64,000 nucleotides of DNA from Novimethylophilus sp036504375 (GCF_036504375.1 NZ_DASXVH010000041.1:22647-86646), one strand, 5' to 3'. Counted from the first letter of the stretch, positions 27,241-36,464 are shown. Made by a program: numbers and translations. Notes: generated from the letters alone by a model not told the origin.

Positions 27241-27322
27241 GATTGATTCCCCATGTAATGCATTCGATAAATGCCATTCCCCGCAACCAGTGTGAAGAAT
27301 GGCTAGATCAGATGCCGTGCAT

Positions 27323-27934
27323 TTATGCGGCGCATTCCTTGCTGCCGCAGGCGGAACCTGTGCGAGTTGGGCTCCATTCGCGCGGTTTGAACATGTCGTC
27401 CAGCGGTGTCTCGAACAGGTGGTTGGCATAGTTGCTGAGCGTCTTGACGCTGATTGCCAGAAGAATGCTCAGCACATGGGCTTCCGTGTAGCCTGCCGCG
27501 ATAAAGGCCGCGACCTCGGTCTTGCAAGGATGGCCGCGCGAGTCGAGCAGCACCTTGGTGAAATGGCTCAATGCCTTCAGCTTGGTATCCGGGATTTCCG
27601 TGCCGTTGCGAATGGCATCGGTCACGTCGAGGGGTACCTTGGAGAACGCATCCGCGATCAGACTGTGCGCGGCTACGCAGTAATGGCAGGCATTTTCGCG
27701 GCTGATGGTGAGAAACACCACTTCCTGTTCGGCCGGGTTGAGGCCGGATTCGGTGCGGAACTGGTTGTAACCGAAAAGATAGGTGTCCAGCAGGGCAGGG
27801 GAGTTGACCATGTAACCATACATGTTGGGAATGAAACCCACTTGCTTGAGGGCTTTTTCCAGGACCTCCTTTGCTCTGGGTTCGCTGCTTGCTATGGATT
27901 GCATCGGCAGTGTGAGGGTGGGTTGTGCAGACAT
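27323..27934 (-). CDS. Peroxidase-related (AhpD/CMD-like) protein
   Basis: A 203-residue carboxymuconolactone-decarboxylase-like protein. The start at 27934 follows AAAGGAA. The redox motif is ENACHYCVAAHSLIADAF (CxxCxxxH). The N-terminus VGFIPNMYGYMVNSPALLDTYL is typical of peroxidase-related members. The tail CGSKECAA carries two extra Cys. It is divergent from an AraC-type gene that probably controls it. Confidence 0.82.
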   Translation of the reverse strand: MSAQPTLTLPMQSIASSEPRAKEVLEKALKQVGFIPNMYGYMVNSPALLDTYLFGYNQFRTESGLNPAEQEVVFLTISRENACHYCVAAHSLIADAFSKVPLDVTDAIRNGTEIPDTKLKALSHFTKVLLDSRGHPCKTEVAAFIAAGYTEAHVLSILLAISVKTLSNYANHLFETPLDDMFKPREWSPTRTGSACGSKECAA

Positions 27935-28084
27935 TTCGATTCCTTTCAATGATGATACGAAAAAGTAGTTCGCTCGGCCGGGGTGGCTTGTGCGCAATTA
28001 CAGTTATCATATTATTTTTTATAACGTGTACTAACAATGATAATTAGTTCATAATTTATGCTCATAAGAACGGAATATTCTATT

Positions 28085-29014
28085 ATGGATGCACTGACAG
28101 ACATACTTGCATCAATGCGCTTGAGAGGTGAAGTCTATTTCCGATGCGAGCTATCCGCCCCTTGGGGTATGGATATCGACCGGACGCCGGTCGCCGAATT
28201 CCATGTGGTCGCGCGCGGCAGTTGCTGGCTGAAAATGGCTGACATGGAAAAATCCATCTGCCTTGAGGCAGGGGATGTGGTGGTGTTTCCGCATGGACAC
28301 GCCCATGTGCTGCTCGATGCACCGGACAGTGTGGCGTTGCCCGCGGAAGCCATTATCGGTAGTCGAAAAATAGATCGTTACGGCCCGGTGGTTTACGGCA
28401 GTGGCGGCACTACCGCCAACATTCTGTGCGGCTATTTCGAGTTCGACCGCAACGTACGTTACCCTTTGATAGATGCCCTGCCCCCTTTAATCCATATTCA
28501 GGGGGCGGATGCCACCGAAATGTCCTGGCTGCAAACGACGATCAATTTCATCTGCTATGAAACCCGTGCCATGCGACCCGGTACTGAAGCCGTGGTGAAC
28601 CGCCTGGTGGAGGTTCTCTTCGCCCAGATCATGCGCGCCTACATCGCCCAGACGGCAACTCCTCCGGGCATCCTCGGCGCCATCGCCGATGCCAAAGTAG
28701 GGCTGGCGCTGAATGCCATGCATCTACGGCCTGAATACGCCTGGTCTCTGGAAGAACTTGCACAGCATGCCGGCATGTCGCGCACCGCGTTCACCCAACG
28801 TTTTCATACGCTTGCAGGGCGGACACCGATGCATTACCTGACCGAGTGGCGCATGCAAAAAGCCAAGGAGATGCTGATATCGACCAGCATGACCATGCCG
28901 ACGATTGCCGAGCGGGTCGGTTACCAGTCGGAGGCCTCGTTCGGCAAGGCATTCAAGAAGTACATCGGGGTGAGTCCTGGCGCCTGTCGGCGTGAGGCGG
29001 CATTGTCTCATTAG
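28085..29014 (+). CDS. AraC-family regulator with cupin sensor domain
   Basis: A 309-residue regulator. The N-terminal cupin (EFHVVARGSCWLKMAD, LEAGDVVVFPHGHAHVLLD) is the AraC ligand domain common next to peroxidase-like genes. The C-terminal two helix-turn-helix units (WSLEELAQHAGMSRTAFTQRF and PTIAERVGYQSEASFGKAFKK) bind DNA. The ATG at 28085 is preferred; one at 28058 would add nine residues. It probably controls the divergent AhpD-like/SRPBCC pair through the AT-rich region 27940-28080. Confidence 0.88.
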   Translation: MDALTDILASMRLRGEVYFRCELSAPWGMDIDRTPVAEFHVVARGSCWLKMADMEKSICLEAGDVVVFPHGHAHVLLDAPDSVALPAEAIIGSRKIDRYGPVVYGSGGTTANILCGYFEFDRNVRYPLIDALPPLIHIQGADATEMSWLQTTINFICYETRAMRPGTEAVVNRLVEVLFAQIMRAYIAQTATPPGILGAIADAKVGLALNAMHLRPEYAWSLEELAQHAGMSRTAFTQRFHTLAGRTPMHYLTEWRMQKAKEMLISTSMTMPTIAERVGYQSEASFGKAFKKYIGVSPGACRREAALSH

Positions 29015-29025
29015 GTTGGGGTTGC

Positions 29026-29053
29026 AAAATCGCAGTATGAAAATCGCAGTATG
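29026..29053. repeat. Tandem 14-bp direct repeat
   Basis: AAAATCGCAGTATG occurs twice with no gap just after the AraC gene. It may mark a slipped-strand or junction event at the edge of the accessory block. Confidence 0.8.
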
Positions 29054-29219
29054 AAGGTGAGGGTTTGAAAATTCTACAAGCAGGGAATTCTTATCAAGAC
29101 TCAGTAAATAAAAAACATTTGCTGTTTAGAAATGTCGGCAAAACTGACGTCCTTCGATTTATGTGTACTGCAGAAATGAAAAAAGATCAGCCATTTATGC
29201 AACCGCTGTAACCCATGAT

Positions 29220-29247
29220 TGTAAGGATTTCAACTTTCTTCGTATAA
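29220..29247 (+). promoter_or_regulatory. Orphan ECF-type promoter, site E (14-base spacer)
   Basis: TGTAAGG (29220-29226), 14-base spacer, CGTATAA (29241-29247). The boxes are perfect but the spacer is one base short and the next gene, lysR, faces the opposite way. Either it makes an antisense or small RNA, or it lost its gene when the accessory block arrived. Confidence 0.45.
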
Positions 29248-29315
29248 AGCATCACGTTCAGTTGTTTTAGGGTGCTACGGAGATCGGGATGAAGTGCGAA
29301 CCCCCGGTTGACTAA

Positions 29316-30233
29316 TTACACAGACTTGCTCATCCCAGGCACCAGTCGTTCACTCAAATGCAATTTGACCCAGCTGATGAACACCCTGGTTCGAGCAGAG
29401 ATTCGTTTTGTCGGCGAATAGACAAGGGAGACAGGCAGTGGCTCAGGTTCAAACGCTTCCAGGATAACTCGAAGCTTTCCCGTGGAAACGGCTTCCTGGA
29501 TTTGATATGACAGGAACACACCGACTCCGAGGCCGTCGATACACGACATCACTGCTGTATCAGCTTGATTTGTCGTCATTCGGATGTTTGTCAGGTCAAC
29601 CCCTTGAAGGGCGCCTTCTGATTGGAAAGTCAGGCGATTGCTCGGCATCAAACCCAGGATGCGAATGAATGGTGCCCGCTGGAGATCGCCAGGCTGGTTG
29701 ATGGGATCAATTGCATCCAGTAGGGCGGGCGACGCACATAGGCATCGTCTGACAGTTCCGACAGTGGACACCACCAGGTCCGAAGTAGTGACATGTCCGA
29801 TTCGCACAGCCACATCGATACCTTCTTCAATCAGGTCGACTACCCGGTCAATCAGTATCAGCCTTGCTGACACATCGCGATATTGACTCAGGAATGCGTT
29901 CAACACCGGAGTGACGTGCAGCCGGCCAAATAGAACCGGTGCCGTAATAGCCAACAACCCGACCGGTTCGGTTCGCCTGTCCTGCAACGAATCCTCAATC
30001 TCGGCCACTTCGTTGAGTATTCTCCTGCCCGCCTCGACAAACAGGCGCCCTTCTTCGGTAATACGAACCTGACGGGTCGTTCGCTCGAAAAGACGGACCC
30101 CCAGACGCCGTTCAGTGGCGGCAAGCACTCGCACCACAGTCGGCAGCGAAGTGCCTAAATCAGCGGCCGCATCGGTCAGGCTGCCTGCATCGGCAACCGC
30201 AACCACAACACGCATGCTGTTCAGCTTGTCCAT
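29316..30233 (-). CDS. LysR-family transcriptional regulator
   Basis: A 305-residue regulator with an N-terminal winged helix-turn-helix (AGSLTDAAADLGTSLPTVVRVLAATERRLGVRLFERTTR) recognised by its landmarks GSLTDAAADL and RLFERTTR, and a substrate-binding domain (LLAITAPVLFGRLHVTPVL). It resembles the LTTR group next to quinone- or aldehyde-response genes. It is divergent from a DsrE-like gene; a perfect inverted repeat overlaps its own ribosome-binding region, implying autorepression. Confidence 0.9.
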   Translation of the reverse strand: MDKLNSMRVVVAVADAGSLTDAAADLGTSLPTVVRVLAATERRLGVRLFERTTRQVRITEEGRLFVEAGRRILNEVAEIEDSLQDRRTEPVGLLAITAPVLFGRLHVTPVLNAFLSQYRDVSARLILIDRVVDLIEEGIDVAVRIGHVTTSDLVVSTVGTVRRCLCASPALLDAIDPINQPGDLQRAPFIRILGLMPSNRLTFQSEGALQGVDLTNIRMTTNQADTAVMSCIDGLGVGVFLSYQIQEAVSTGKLRVILEAFEPEPLPVSLVYSPTKRISARTRVFISWVKLHLSERLVPGMSKSV

Positions 30234-30236
30234 TCG

Positions 30237-30259
30237 ATTACTCCGTTAATCGGAGTAAT
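30237..30259. promoter_or_regulatory. Perfect inverted repeat, probable LysR operator
   Basis: ATTACTCCG, five bases, CGGAGTAAT: 9-bp perfect arms three bases upstream of the lysR start codon and about 90 bases before the divergent DsrE-like gene. The arm contains the lysR ribosome-binding GGAG. Confidence 0.7.
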
Positions 30260-30349
30260 TATGATAACACTGCATCATTTATTCAGTTACTCGAAATTCA
30301 TATGATTCGGTACCTGCCCATCCGACAGGATTTACCAAAGGAGAATCAC

Positions 30350-30727
30350 GTGAATAAAACTGCTGTCATCATACTTTCAGATCCAAAATCAGGTAGCGAA
30401 GAATCGCTTGGCCGGGTGTTCAATGCCCTTGTCACCGCCTATGACGCCAAGCAGCGCGGACATGACGTCACTGTGCTGTTTCAGGGCACCGGCACTCGCT
30501 GGTCCGGCCTGATCACATCTCCAGACCATCCCGTAAATGGCCTTTACGAAGCGGTCAAAGACAAGATCGCCGGCGTTTCAAGCGGGTGTGCAGACGTGTT
30601 TGATGCGCGTGAAACAGCCCTGGATCACGGGTTTAAATTGGTCAGCGAGTGCGCTGTTCCCGGGACGAGCGGCCTTCCCAGCATCGCACGCCTATTGGCC
30701 GATGGCTACAACGTCGTTACTTTCTAA
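30350..30727 (+). CDS. DsrE-like family protein
   Basis: A 125-residue soluble protein. The GTG at 30350 is chosen because AAAGGAG lies seven bases before it. The pattern KTAVIILSDPKSGSEESLGRVFNAL and GHDVTVLFQGTGTRW fits DsrE/DsrF-like proteins. Cys occur at SSGCADVFDA and SECAVPG. DsrE proteins of known function relay sulphur or bind small thiols, but this subgroup is uncharacterised. It is the first gene after the LysR divergent region. Confidence 0.7.
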   Translation: MNKTAVIILSDPKSGSEESLGRVFNALVTAYDAKQRGHDVTVLFQGTGTRWSGLITSPDHPVNGLYEAVKDKIAGVSSGCADVFDARETALDHGFKLVSECAVPGTSGLPSIARLLADGYNVVTF

Positions 30728-30802
30728 CCGTTCTCCCGCACTGATTGCGCGCCTTCCCGTGGCGCGTCCGTCCGTGCGGGAACTTACTCTGGGCGATGTT
30801 CG

Positions 30803-31738
30803 ATGACGAATTCGGGTCCATATCATGACGGCGAACGCCAAGTACAGGCACTGGCCGGAAAATCCGGGCAGGGTGAAGCCATGGGCCGAGCCATTGCCAA
30901 AAGCATCACTCCGGGTGCCTGGCAGTTTCTTGCAGCACAATCGATGCTGGTGCTGGGCAGTTGGGATGGGGCACGCGGAGCCTGGCCAAGCCTGCTGTTC
31001 GGCGAACCCGGATTTGCCGTTACCCACGATGGCACGGAAGTTCAATTGGCTGTCCCAAGCGCATGGGCTGACCATCATGACCCGCTCTGGCACAACCTGC
31101 GACAGAACGGGTTAATCAGCTTGCTCGCAATCGAACTGTCAACACGGCGTCGGCTTCGCATCAATGGCCATTTGCGCTCGGTTGCCGATGAGTTGTTGGC
31201 CGAAGGCAGGCTTGATGTGATCGTCGATCAGGCCTACCCGAATTGCCCGAAATACATCCAGCGTCGAATCTTGCGCATGGACCGAACCCAGCCGGGGCGC
31301 CCTTGCATGCAGGAGAATCATAGCCTTAATGCCGACCATGCGAGCCTGATCGCCAATGCCGACGCTTGCTTTGTCGCCAGCGTGCATCAAGAGTCCGGCA
31401 CTGACGTATCGCATCGAGGCGGCCTCCCGGGTTTTGTGCGGGTCGAATCCACGACTCGCTTGCGAATCCCCGACTACGTTGGAAACGGCATGTTCAACAC
31501 CTTGGGCAATATCCACGAAAGCGGTTTTGCCGGATTGCTGTTTATAGACTTCGACAACGGCCGACAACTTCAGGTGATCGGCGATGCGAAGATTGATTGG
31601 TCACGAGAGAGCGCAACTGTGGAGCGTTCGTGGCTGCTGGACATTCAGCGTGTGCGTGAATCTTCGTTGCCGCATGGCTTGAAGTGGGAATTTGTCGATT
31701 TCTCACCCTTTAACCCAACACCCATGTTACTTGCATGA
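30803..31738 (+). CDS. Pyridoxamine-5'-phosphate-oxidase-like flavin-binding protein
   Basis: A 311-residue protein with two split-barrel-like halves (SMLVLGSWDGARGAWPSLLFG; DACFVASVHQESGTDVSHRGG with FVRVESTTRLRIPDYVGNGMFNTLGN). The second half carries the strand pattern of flavin-nucleotide-binding PNPOx proteins. It probably binds FMN or F420-like cofactors and reduces small molecules; the substrate is unknown. The start lacks a good ribosome-binding site and could be a few codons off. Confidence 0.65.
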   Translation: MTNSGPYHDGERQVQALAGKSGQGEAMGRAIAKSITPGAWQFLAAQSMLVLGSWDGARGAWPSLLFGEPGFAVTHDGTEVQLAVPSAWADHHDPLWHNLRQNGLISLLAIELSTRRRLRINGHLRSVADELLAEGRLDVIVDQAYPNCPKYIQRRILRMDRTQPGRPCMQENHSLNADHASLIANADACFVASVHQESGTDVSHRGGLPGFVRVESTTRLRIPDYVGNGMFNTLGNIHESGFAGLLFIDFDNGRQLQVIGDAKIDWSRESATVERSWLLDIQRVRESSLPHGLKWEFVDFSPFNPTPMLLA

Positions 31739-31769
31739 TGAAAGTATTGCTGATAGAGTCGCTTTCATT

Positions 31770-32297
31770 ATGCAACGAACAAGCTTCAAAAACATGGAAT
31801 GCCCGGCCGCCAGAGCCCTTGAATGCGTGGGGGAATGGTGGAGCATTTTGATCTTGCGCGACGCATTCCACGGCCTCAGCAGATTTGACGAGTTCCAGTC
31901 CAGCTTGGGTATCGCCCCTAACATCCTAACGCGGCGCCTGAAGCATCTGACCCAGAATGGCCTGCTTGAACGGCGCATGTACAACCCTCGCCCCCAAAGA
32001 TACGAATATGTCCTGACGGATAAAGGCCGCGATTTTTTCCCGGTGTTGGTGGCAATGCTCGACTGGGGCAATAAACACCTGACGCCGGAAGGCGTGTCCG
32101 TCCAATTAGCAGACCGCCACACTGGCGATTTGCTGGAGCCGATCCTAATGGACAGACACCGCTTATCGCCGATCACAGCCGAGAGCGTGGTGTTACAGCC
32201 GGGGCCGGCCGCGAGCGCGAGTATGCGCGAACGGGCTGCACAGACCCAATCCCGACGGGGCTTGGGTGCGTCAAGCCCAGATGAGAAGCAGCGATAA
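31770..32297 (+). CDS. HxlR-family transcriptional regulator
   Basis: A 175-residue winged-helix regulator. It has the HxlR landmarks CPAARALECVGEWWSILILRDAFHG, FDEFQSSLGIAPNILTRRLKHL and ERRMYNPRPQRYEYVLTDKGRDF, here named by their first residues only as a guide (CPAARALE, GIAPNILTRRL, YEYVLTDKG). The ATG at 31770 gives the family-normal N-terminus. An N-terminal Cys could sense electrophiles. Its stop shares one base with the fabF-like start. Confidence 0.88.
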   Translation: MQRTSFKNMECPAARALECVGEWWSILILRDAFHGLSRFDEFQSSLGIAPNILTRRLKHLTQNGLLERRMYNPRPQRYEYVLTDKGRDFFPVLVAMLDWGNKHLTPEGVSVQLADRHTGDLLEPILMDRHRLSPITAESVVLQPGPAASASMRERAAQTQSRRGLGASSPDEKQR

Positions 32298-33571
32298 TGG
32301 CCTCTCGTCGTATCGTGGTAACAGGCATGGGAATAGTTTCTCCCTTGGGCTGTGGAGTGGAATCGGTCTGGCAGCGTTTGGTTTCTGGCCGCTCCGGCCT
32401 GCGCACCTTGCCGGAAGAAATGGTCGCAGCGATCCCAGCAAAAGTGGGCGGACTTGTGCCAACGAAGGAAGAAGACAGCGACGCCGGCTTCGATCCGGAC
32501 ATCGCTGCATCCCCCAAGGATCAACGCAAAATGGATCGGTTCATCCTGTTCGCGCTGGCCGCGGCGGAAGAGGCCATTGCCCAATCGGGATGGGTTCCCG
32601 CAAACGAACATGAGCGTGAGCGCACCGCCACGATCATCGCCTCCGGGATCGGTGGATTTCCGGCAATTGCCAATGCCGTTCGCGTGACAGATACGCGCGG
32701 CGTGCAACGGCTGTCACCGTTCACCATCCCATCCTTTCTCGTCAACATGGCCGCTGGACATGTTTCCATACGCCATGGTTACCAAGGTCCTCTCGGCGCC
32801 CCGGTAACGGCCTGCGCGGCTGGCGTTCAGGCCATCGGTGACGCCGCACGGCTGATCCGTTGCGGCGAAGCGGATATCGCCATTTGCGGCGGAGCGGAAG
32901 CCTGCATCGACCTCGTCAGCCTGGGAGGCTTCGCTGCCGCCCGCGCCCTGTCTACCTCTTTCAACGACGCTCCGGAGCATGCATCCAGGCCCTTCGATAA
33001 TGCTCGCGACGGCTTTGTGATGGGTGAAGGCGCCGGCATACTGGTGATCGAAGCACTTGAGCATGCCTTGGCGCGAGGCGCCAAGCCCATCGCGGAAATC
33101 ATTGGGTACGGCACCAGCGCGGATGCCTATCACATGACTTCCGGACCGGAGGACGGCAATGGTGCCCGACGTGCCATGCAAGCCGCATTGGAACAGGCAT
33201 ATCTTGTGCCTTCCGACATACAGCACCTGAACGCGCACGCCACCTCCACCCCAGTAGGAGATCTCGGGGAGTTGGAAGCTATCAAAGCGCTGTTCGGCAG
33301 GGATAACCGTATTGCGGTCACCTCGACCAAGTCTGCCACCGGACATCTACTGGGAGCCGCCGGGGGGATCGAAGCCATTTTTACCGCGCTAGCCCTGCGT
33401 GACCAGATCGTTCCCGCCACCCGTAATCTGGAAAATCCAGACCCGGCCGCAGAAGGCGTGGACATTGTGATCGGTGCTGCCAGATCAATGGACATTGAAC
33501 ACGCATTGTCGAACGGCTTCGGCTTCGGCGGCGTAAACGCCAGCGTCCTCCTCAGGCGCTGGCCTGCATGA
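32297..33571 (+). CDS. Beta-ketoacyl-ACP synthase II (FabF-like)
   Basis: A 424-residue condensing enzyme with thiolase fold. Catalytic Cys173 lies in TACAAG and the two His in NAHATSTPVGD and KSATGHLLGAAG; the C-terminus NGFGFGGVNAS is typical. No acpP, fabD or fabG lies nearby, so it is not the housekeeping fab cluster. It may be an accessory copy controlled by the HxlR gene it overlaps by one base. Confidence 0.9.
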   Translation: MASRRIVVTGMGIVSPLGCGVESVWQRLVSGRSGLRTLPEEMVAAIPAKVGGLVPTKEEDSDAGFDPDIAASPKDQRKMDRFILFALAAAEEAIAQSGWVPANEHERERTATIIASGIGGFPAIANAVRVTDTRGVQRLSPFTIPSFLVNMAAGHVSIRHGYQGPLGAPVTACAAGVQAIGDAARLIRCGEADIAICGGAEACIDLVSLGGFAAARALSTSFNDAPEHASRPFDNARDGFVMGEGAGILVIEALEHALARGAKPIAEIIGYGTSADAYHMTSGPEDGNGARRAMQAALEQAYLVPSDIQHLNAHATSTPVGDLGELEAIKALFGRDNRIAVTSTKSATGHLLGAAGGIEAIFTALALRDQIVPATRNLENPDPAAEGVDIVIGAARSMDIEHALSNGFGFGGVNASVLLRRWPA

Positions 33572-33686
33572 AAGCAGGAGTATTCCCACTTTAGGCGCAA
33601 CCAGCAAGGCGGCTCAGCTTGACAGCGTCCATTTCAAGTGTCGCACAGACAAGTCACTGCATGACCACGCACATAAGGAGATCGAC

Positions 33687-34770
33687 ATGGCAAAGCCAAA
33701 AATTCTGGTGACCAGCGCATCCGGTAACACAGGATTCCAGACGGCCAGACAATTGCTTGAGCAAGGCTTTCCGGTACGCGCGCTAGTGCGCCGCACGGAT
33801 GGACGAAGCAATGCCTTGCAAGCCCTCGGGGCGGATATTCAGGTGGGCAACTTGCATGACATCGACGACGTGCGCTGCGCCCTCCATGATGTTCAAAGAG
33901 CCTACTTCTGCGCGCCCTTGCTCCCGGACGCACTGAGCGCGAGCGTGGTCTTCGCCGCCGCCGCCCAGGAGCACCGCCTGGAGGTAGTCGTGGCTCTGAG
34001 CCAATGGCTGGCCGACCCGCGCCACCATTCTATCCATACGCGTGAAACCTGGCTGGCCGACAAGATGTTCTCATGGATGCCGAATGTCGACCTGGTCACC
34101 ATCAATCCAGGCTGGTTCGCCGATAACTACATGGCTGCACTGGAGCCGATTGCCCAGTTCGGCATGATGCCGATGCCGCTCGGGGACGGCATGAATGCAC
34201 CGCCATGCGCGAGTGATCGTCGGTGCGCTAGTCAATCCGGCCAGACATATTGGAAAAACCTACCGCCCGACCGGTTCAGTGCTGCTATCGCCGCAGGACA
34301 TCACGGCGACCTTTGCAAAGGTGCTCGGCCGACCCGTCAGGTATTTCGACGCACCGGCCGCGATGTTTACGAAAGTGGCCAGGGCGCTGAATTTTCCCGA
34401 TTTTACGACCGCCCAGGTGCTCTGGTATTTCGAGGACTACAAGCGCAATGCCTTTGCCCTGAGAGCACCGACACAAGCAGTCCTTGAGGTCATCGGACAA
34501 AAGCCGGAGGATTTCGAGACCATCGTTCGCCGCTATGTGGGGAAATCGCCGTTGGTCAAAAGAAGTATTGGGTCAATGCTACGTGCAATGGGTGGGATGA
34601 TGAAGATCATGCTCAAGCCAACGCTCGATCCTGGTCATTACGCGCAGCTTCATGGCTTCCCGAAGCTGATGGGGGCTTCTTTAGCGGTGGAATCGGAAAA
34701 ATGGCTCTCCACGCACGCATCGAATTCAGGCTTGCTCGCTGAGGGGCCGGCCACTACACCATTGGCATAA
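33687..34770 (+). pseudogene. NmrA-like NAD(P)-binding reductase, frameshifted
   Basis: The first frame (from 33687, RBS AAGGAG) encodes an NmrA/atypical short-chain dehydrogenase start with the nucleotide loop TSASGNTGFQTARQLL and continues through INPGWFADNY to GDGMNAPP near 34195. The remainder (RVIVGALVNPARHIGKTYRPTGS, landmark ALVNPARHIGKTYRP, to 34770) continues in another frame. A few codons around 34200 appear lost, so either a small deletion inactivates the gene or the sequence has an error. Without the shift it would be about 355 residues. Confidence 0.8.
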
Positions 34771-34792
34771 AGTGTCGGAAGGAGCATCGGAC

Positions 34793-35264
34793 ATGAGTAA
34801 TCTGTTTCTTTTCTTCATTGCTACCGTGGTCATAATGCTTGTGGCAGGCTTTATTCGCTACCTGCCCAGTGGCTATAAGATGCCATCCCTCGTTGGGCTT
34901 GCTGCATGGATAGTTTATGGAGGTATGCTTGGGTACGGAGGCGTGATTGCTAACACGGCCTTGCTGCCACCAGGACTGTTTTATCTGCTCGCTCCAATCA
35001 TTATGTTCATCATGTTCATGGCCCGACCGCGCATTGGCCTGACGGTAGCACTGAGCTTTCCGTTGTGGCTGATGATGGGCATGGAATCGCTTCGACTCGT
35101 GCGGGCCGTTACATCTGATAGCGACCGGAGTCCCTAACGCGGCAATCGGAACCTTCCCTTTTACCTACATCCCTGGCCTCATGGTGCCGCTGGCACTCGT
35201 TCTGCACGTTCTGTCGATTCGGGCACTGCGATTGCGTATATCGAACCCACTTTATGCACGGTAA
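34793..35264 (+). pseudogene. Small integral membrane protein, frameshifted
   Basis: From ATG 34793 (RBS GGAAGGAG) the frame encodes about 100 residues with three to four membrane segments (FLFFIATVVIMLVAGF, AAWIVYGGMLGYGGV, FYLLAPIIMFIMF). After MGMES a one-base excess near 35090 shifts the frame to an early stop at 35137. The alternate frame restores FDSCGPLHL and PFTYIPGLMVPLALVLHVLSI, ending at 35264. The continuing hydrophobic pattern makes a single +1 error or mutation likely. Family unknown. Confidence 0.65.
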
Positions 35265-35360
35265 GCCCGTCCCTAAAGTAAACAAGGCATATGCATTAGC
35301 TCCATGCGGGGGGCAGGTAGAAAAGCTGAAATCAAGCAGATGCTCGATAAACTTTAGACA

Positions 35361-36215
35361 CTACTCCCGCACCAGCCGGAAGCCGATGAGGATGTGCTTG
35401 AGGTTGGGCGGGCGCGTATGGCGCGCAGCAGGACGGCACACTCCGCAGCCCTTGTCGTCCCATGAGCCGCCTTTGACCACAGCATTACTGTTAACGTCGG
35501 TGTCGGCCGTCCATTCGTAGACCTGGCCTGCGGCATCGAGCGTGCCGAAAGGGCTTGATCCGGTTGTATGGCTGTCCACTGGTGTGGTGTCAAAAGGCCC
35601 GCGATCTGCGCTGTTGAGACGTGAGGGGTCGTACTCATTGCCCCAGGGGAAATAAAATCCTTGCGTGCCGCGCGCGGCTTTTTCCCATTCCGCCTCGGTG
35701 GGCAGCCGCCAAGCATGGCCGGTGGCCTTGCTCAGCCATTGTGCATAGGCCTCGGCATCGGATGCGCTCACTAGCACGACGGGGTGAAGCACACGCCCCT
35801 GCGGCGGTTTTCCATTGCGCCAGGCGTACCGGCGGGTTTCGGCGAAGGAATGCCGCAATCCGTAGCGCTCCCAGGTACGGCGATCTACATCGGGCGCGCG
35901 ATGGCCCGTCGCTCGCACGAATGCTGCATACTGGGCATTGGTGACCGGCGTGGTCATAATGGCATAGGCGCCGGTTTCAGTGATGCCGCGTGGACGTTCT
36001 CCTTCATACCACTGCTGCGTGCGGGTGACCGGACTGCCGTAGGCCGCTTCATCCAGCGCGTAGGCGTAGTCGCGCTCGGCGCGATCCGAGCCCGACACGA
36101 ACGGCCCGGCGGGGATTTCGATCACGTCAGGCCGGGGAGGCTGTTGCGCCCATGCCGCAGGCAGGGTGGCTGCCAGCAACAGCAGCGCTAAAGTTATGCG
36201 AAATAAGTGCGGCAA
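35361..36215 (-). CDS. Exported SUMF1/FGE-like (EgtB/PvdO-type) protein
   Basis: A 284-residue protein starting at TTG 36215 with GGGAG upstream. A signal peptide (TLPAAWAQ) puts it in the periplasm. The sulfatase-modifying fold is clear: VIEIPAGPFVSGSD, TTPVTNAQYAAFVRATGH, RLPTEAEWEKAARG, FPWGNEYDPSRLN, WTADTDVNSNAVVKGGSWDD and GFRLVRE. Two Cys near the end (KGCGVCRP) recall the copper-binding pair of true formylglycine enzymes, though spaced CxxC. No sulfatase is nearby. It is the last gene of the extended mer operon. Confidence 0.82.
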   Translation of the reverse strand: MPHLFRITLALLLLAATLPAAWAQQPPRPDVIEIPAGPFVSGSDRAERDYAYALDEAAYGSPVTRTQQWYEGERPRGITETGAYAIMTTPVTNAQYAAFVRATGHRAPDVDRRTWERYGLRHSFAETRRYAWRNGKPPQGRVLHPVVLVSASDAEAYAQWLSKATGHAWRLPTEAEWEKAARGTQGFYFPWGNEYDPSRLNSADRGPFDTTPVDSHTTGSSPFGTLDAAGQVYEWTADTDVNSNAVVKGGSWDDKGCGVCRPAARHTRPPNLKHILIGFRLVRE

Positions 36216-36218
36216 AAG

Positions 36219-36443
36219 TCAGTCTCCCAGATCATGCTTCTTCTGGTCGAATTCGTCTTTATCTATCTCGCCGCGGGCATAGCGTTCCTTGAGAATGTCG
36301 AGCGGCCCGGATGCGCCGCTGGATCCCAGCAGCATCTTCACCAGCAGAACGATGCCGACGATCAGCAGTATCCAGAACAGCGACATGCCAATCATGCCGA
36401 GCCCCATCGCACCCCAGCCATAGCCATCCATATGTCCCCACAT
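36219..36443 (-). CDS. Short membrane protein with SHOCT domain
   Basis: A 74-residue protein: Gly/Met-rich N-terminus (MWGHMDGYGWGAMGLGM) with His and Met that could bind metal, one membrane span (LFWILLIVGIVLLVKMLL) and a C-terminal SHOCT helix pair (ILKERYARGEIDKDEFDQKKHDL). Typical of small proteins in metal-resistance loci. Three bases separate it from the FGE-like gene. Confidence 0.85.
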   Translation of the reverse strand: MWGHMDGYGWGAMGLGMIGMSLFWILLIVGIVLLVKMLLGSSGASGPLDILKERYARGEIDKDEFDQKKHDLGD

Positions 36444-36464
36444 CGCCGTTCTCCTTTCAAGTCA

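Larger units (their letters stand above)
29015..29315. other. Intergenic region, 301 bases, with tandem repeat and orphan promoter
   Basis: It holds a 14-bp tandem duplication (29026-29053) and the orphan ECF-type site E. No credible gene is seen; the only start after the promoter encodes eight codons. Confidence 0.6.

Noticed and set aside
29280..29320. GCGAACCCCC segment as a tRNA 3' end and island attachment site
   Set aside because: No cloverleaf can be built around it and no integrase is present in the window.
32297..33571. FabF-like gene as start of a polyketide or aryl-polyene cluster
   Set aside because: No acyl carrier, ketoreductase, dehydratase or second ketosynthase lies nearby.
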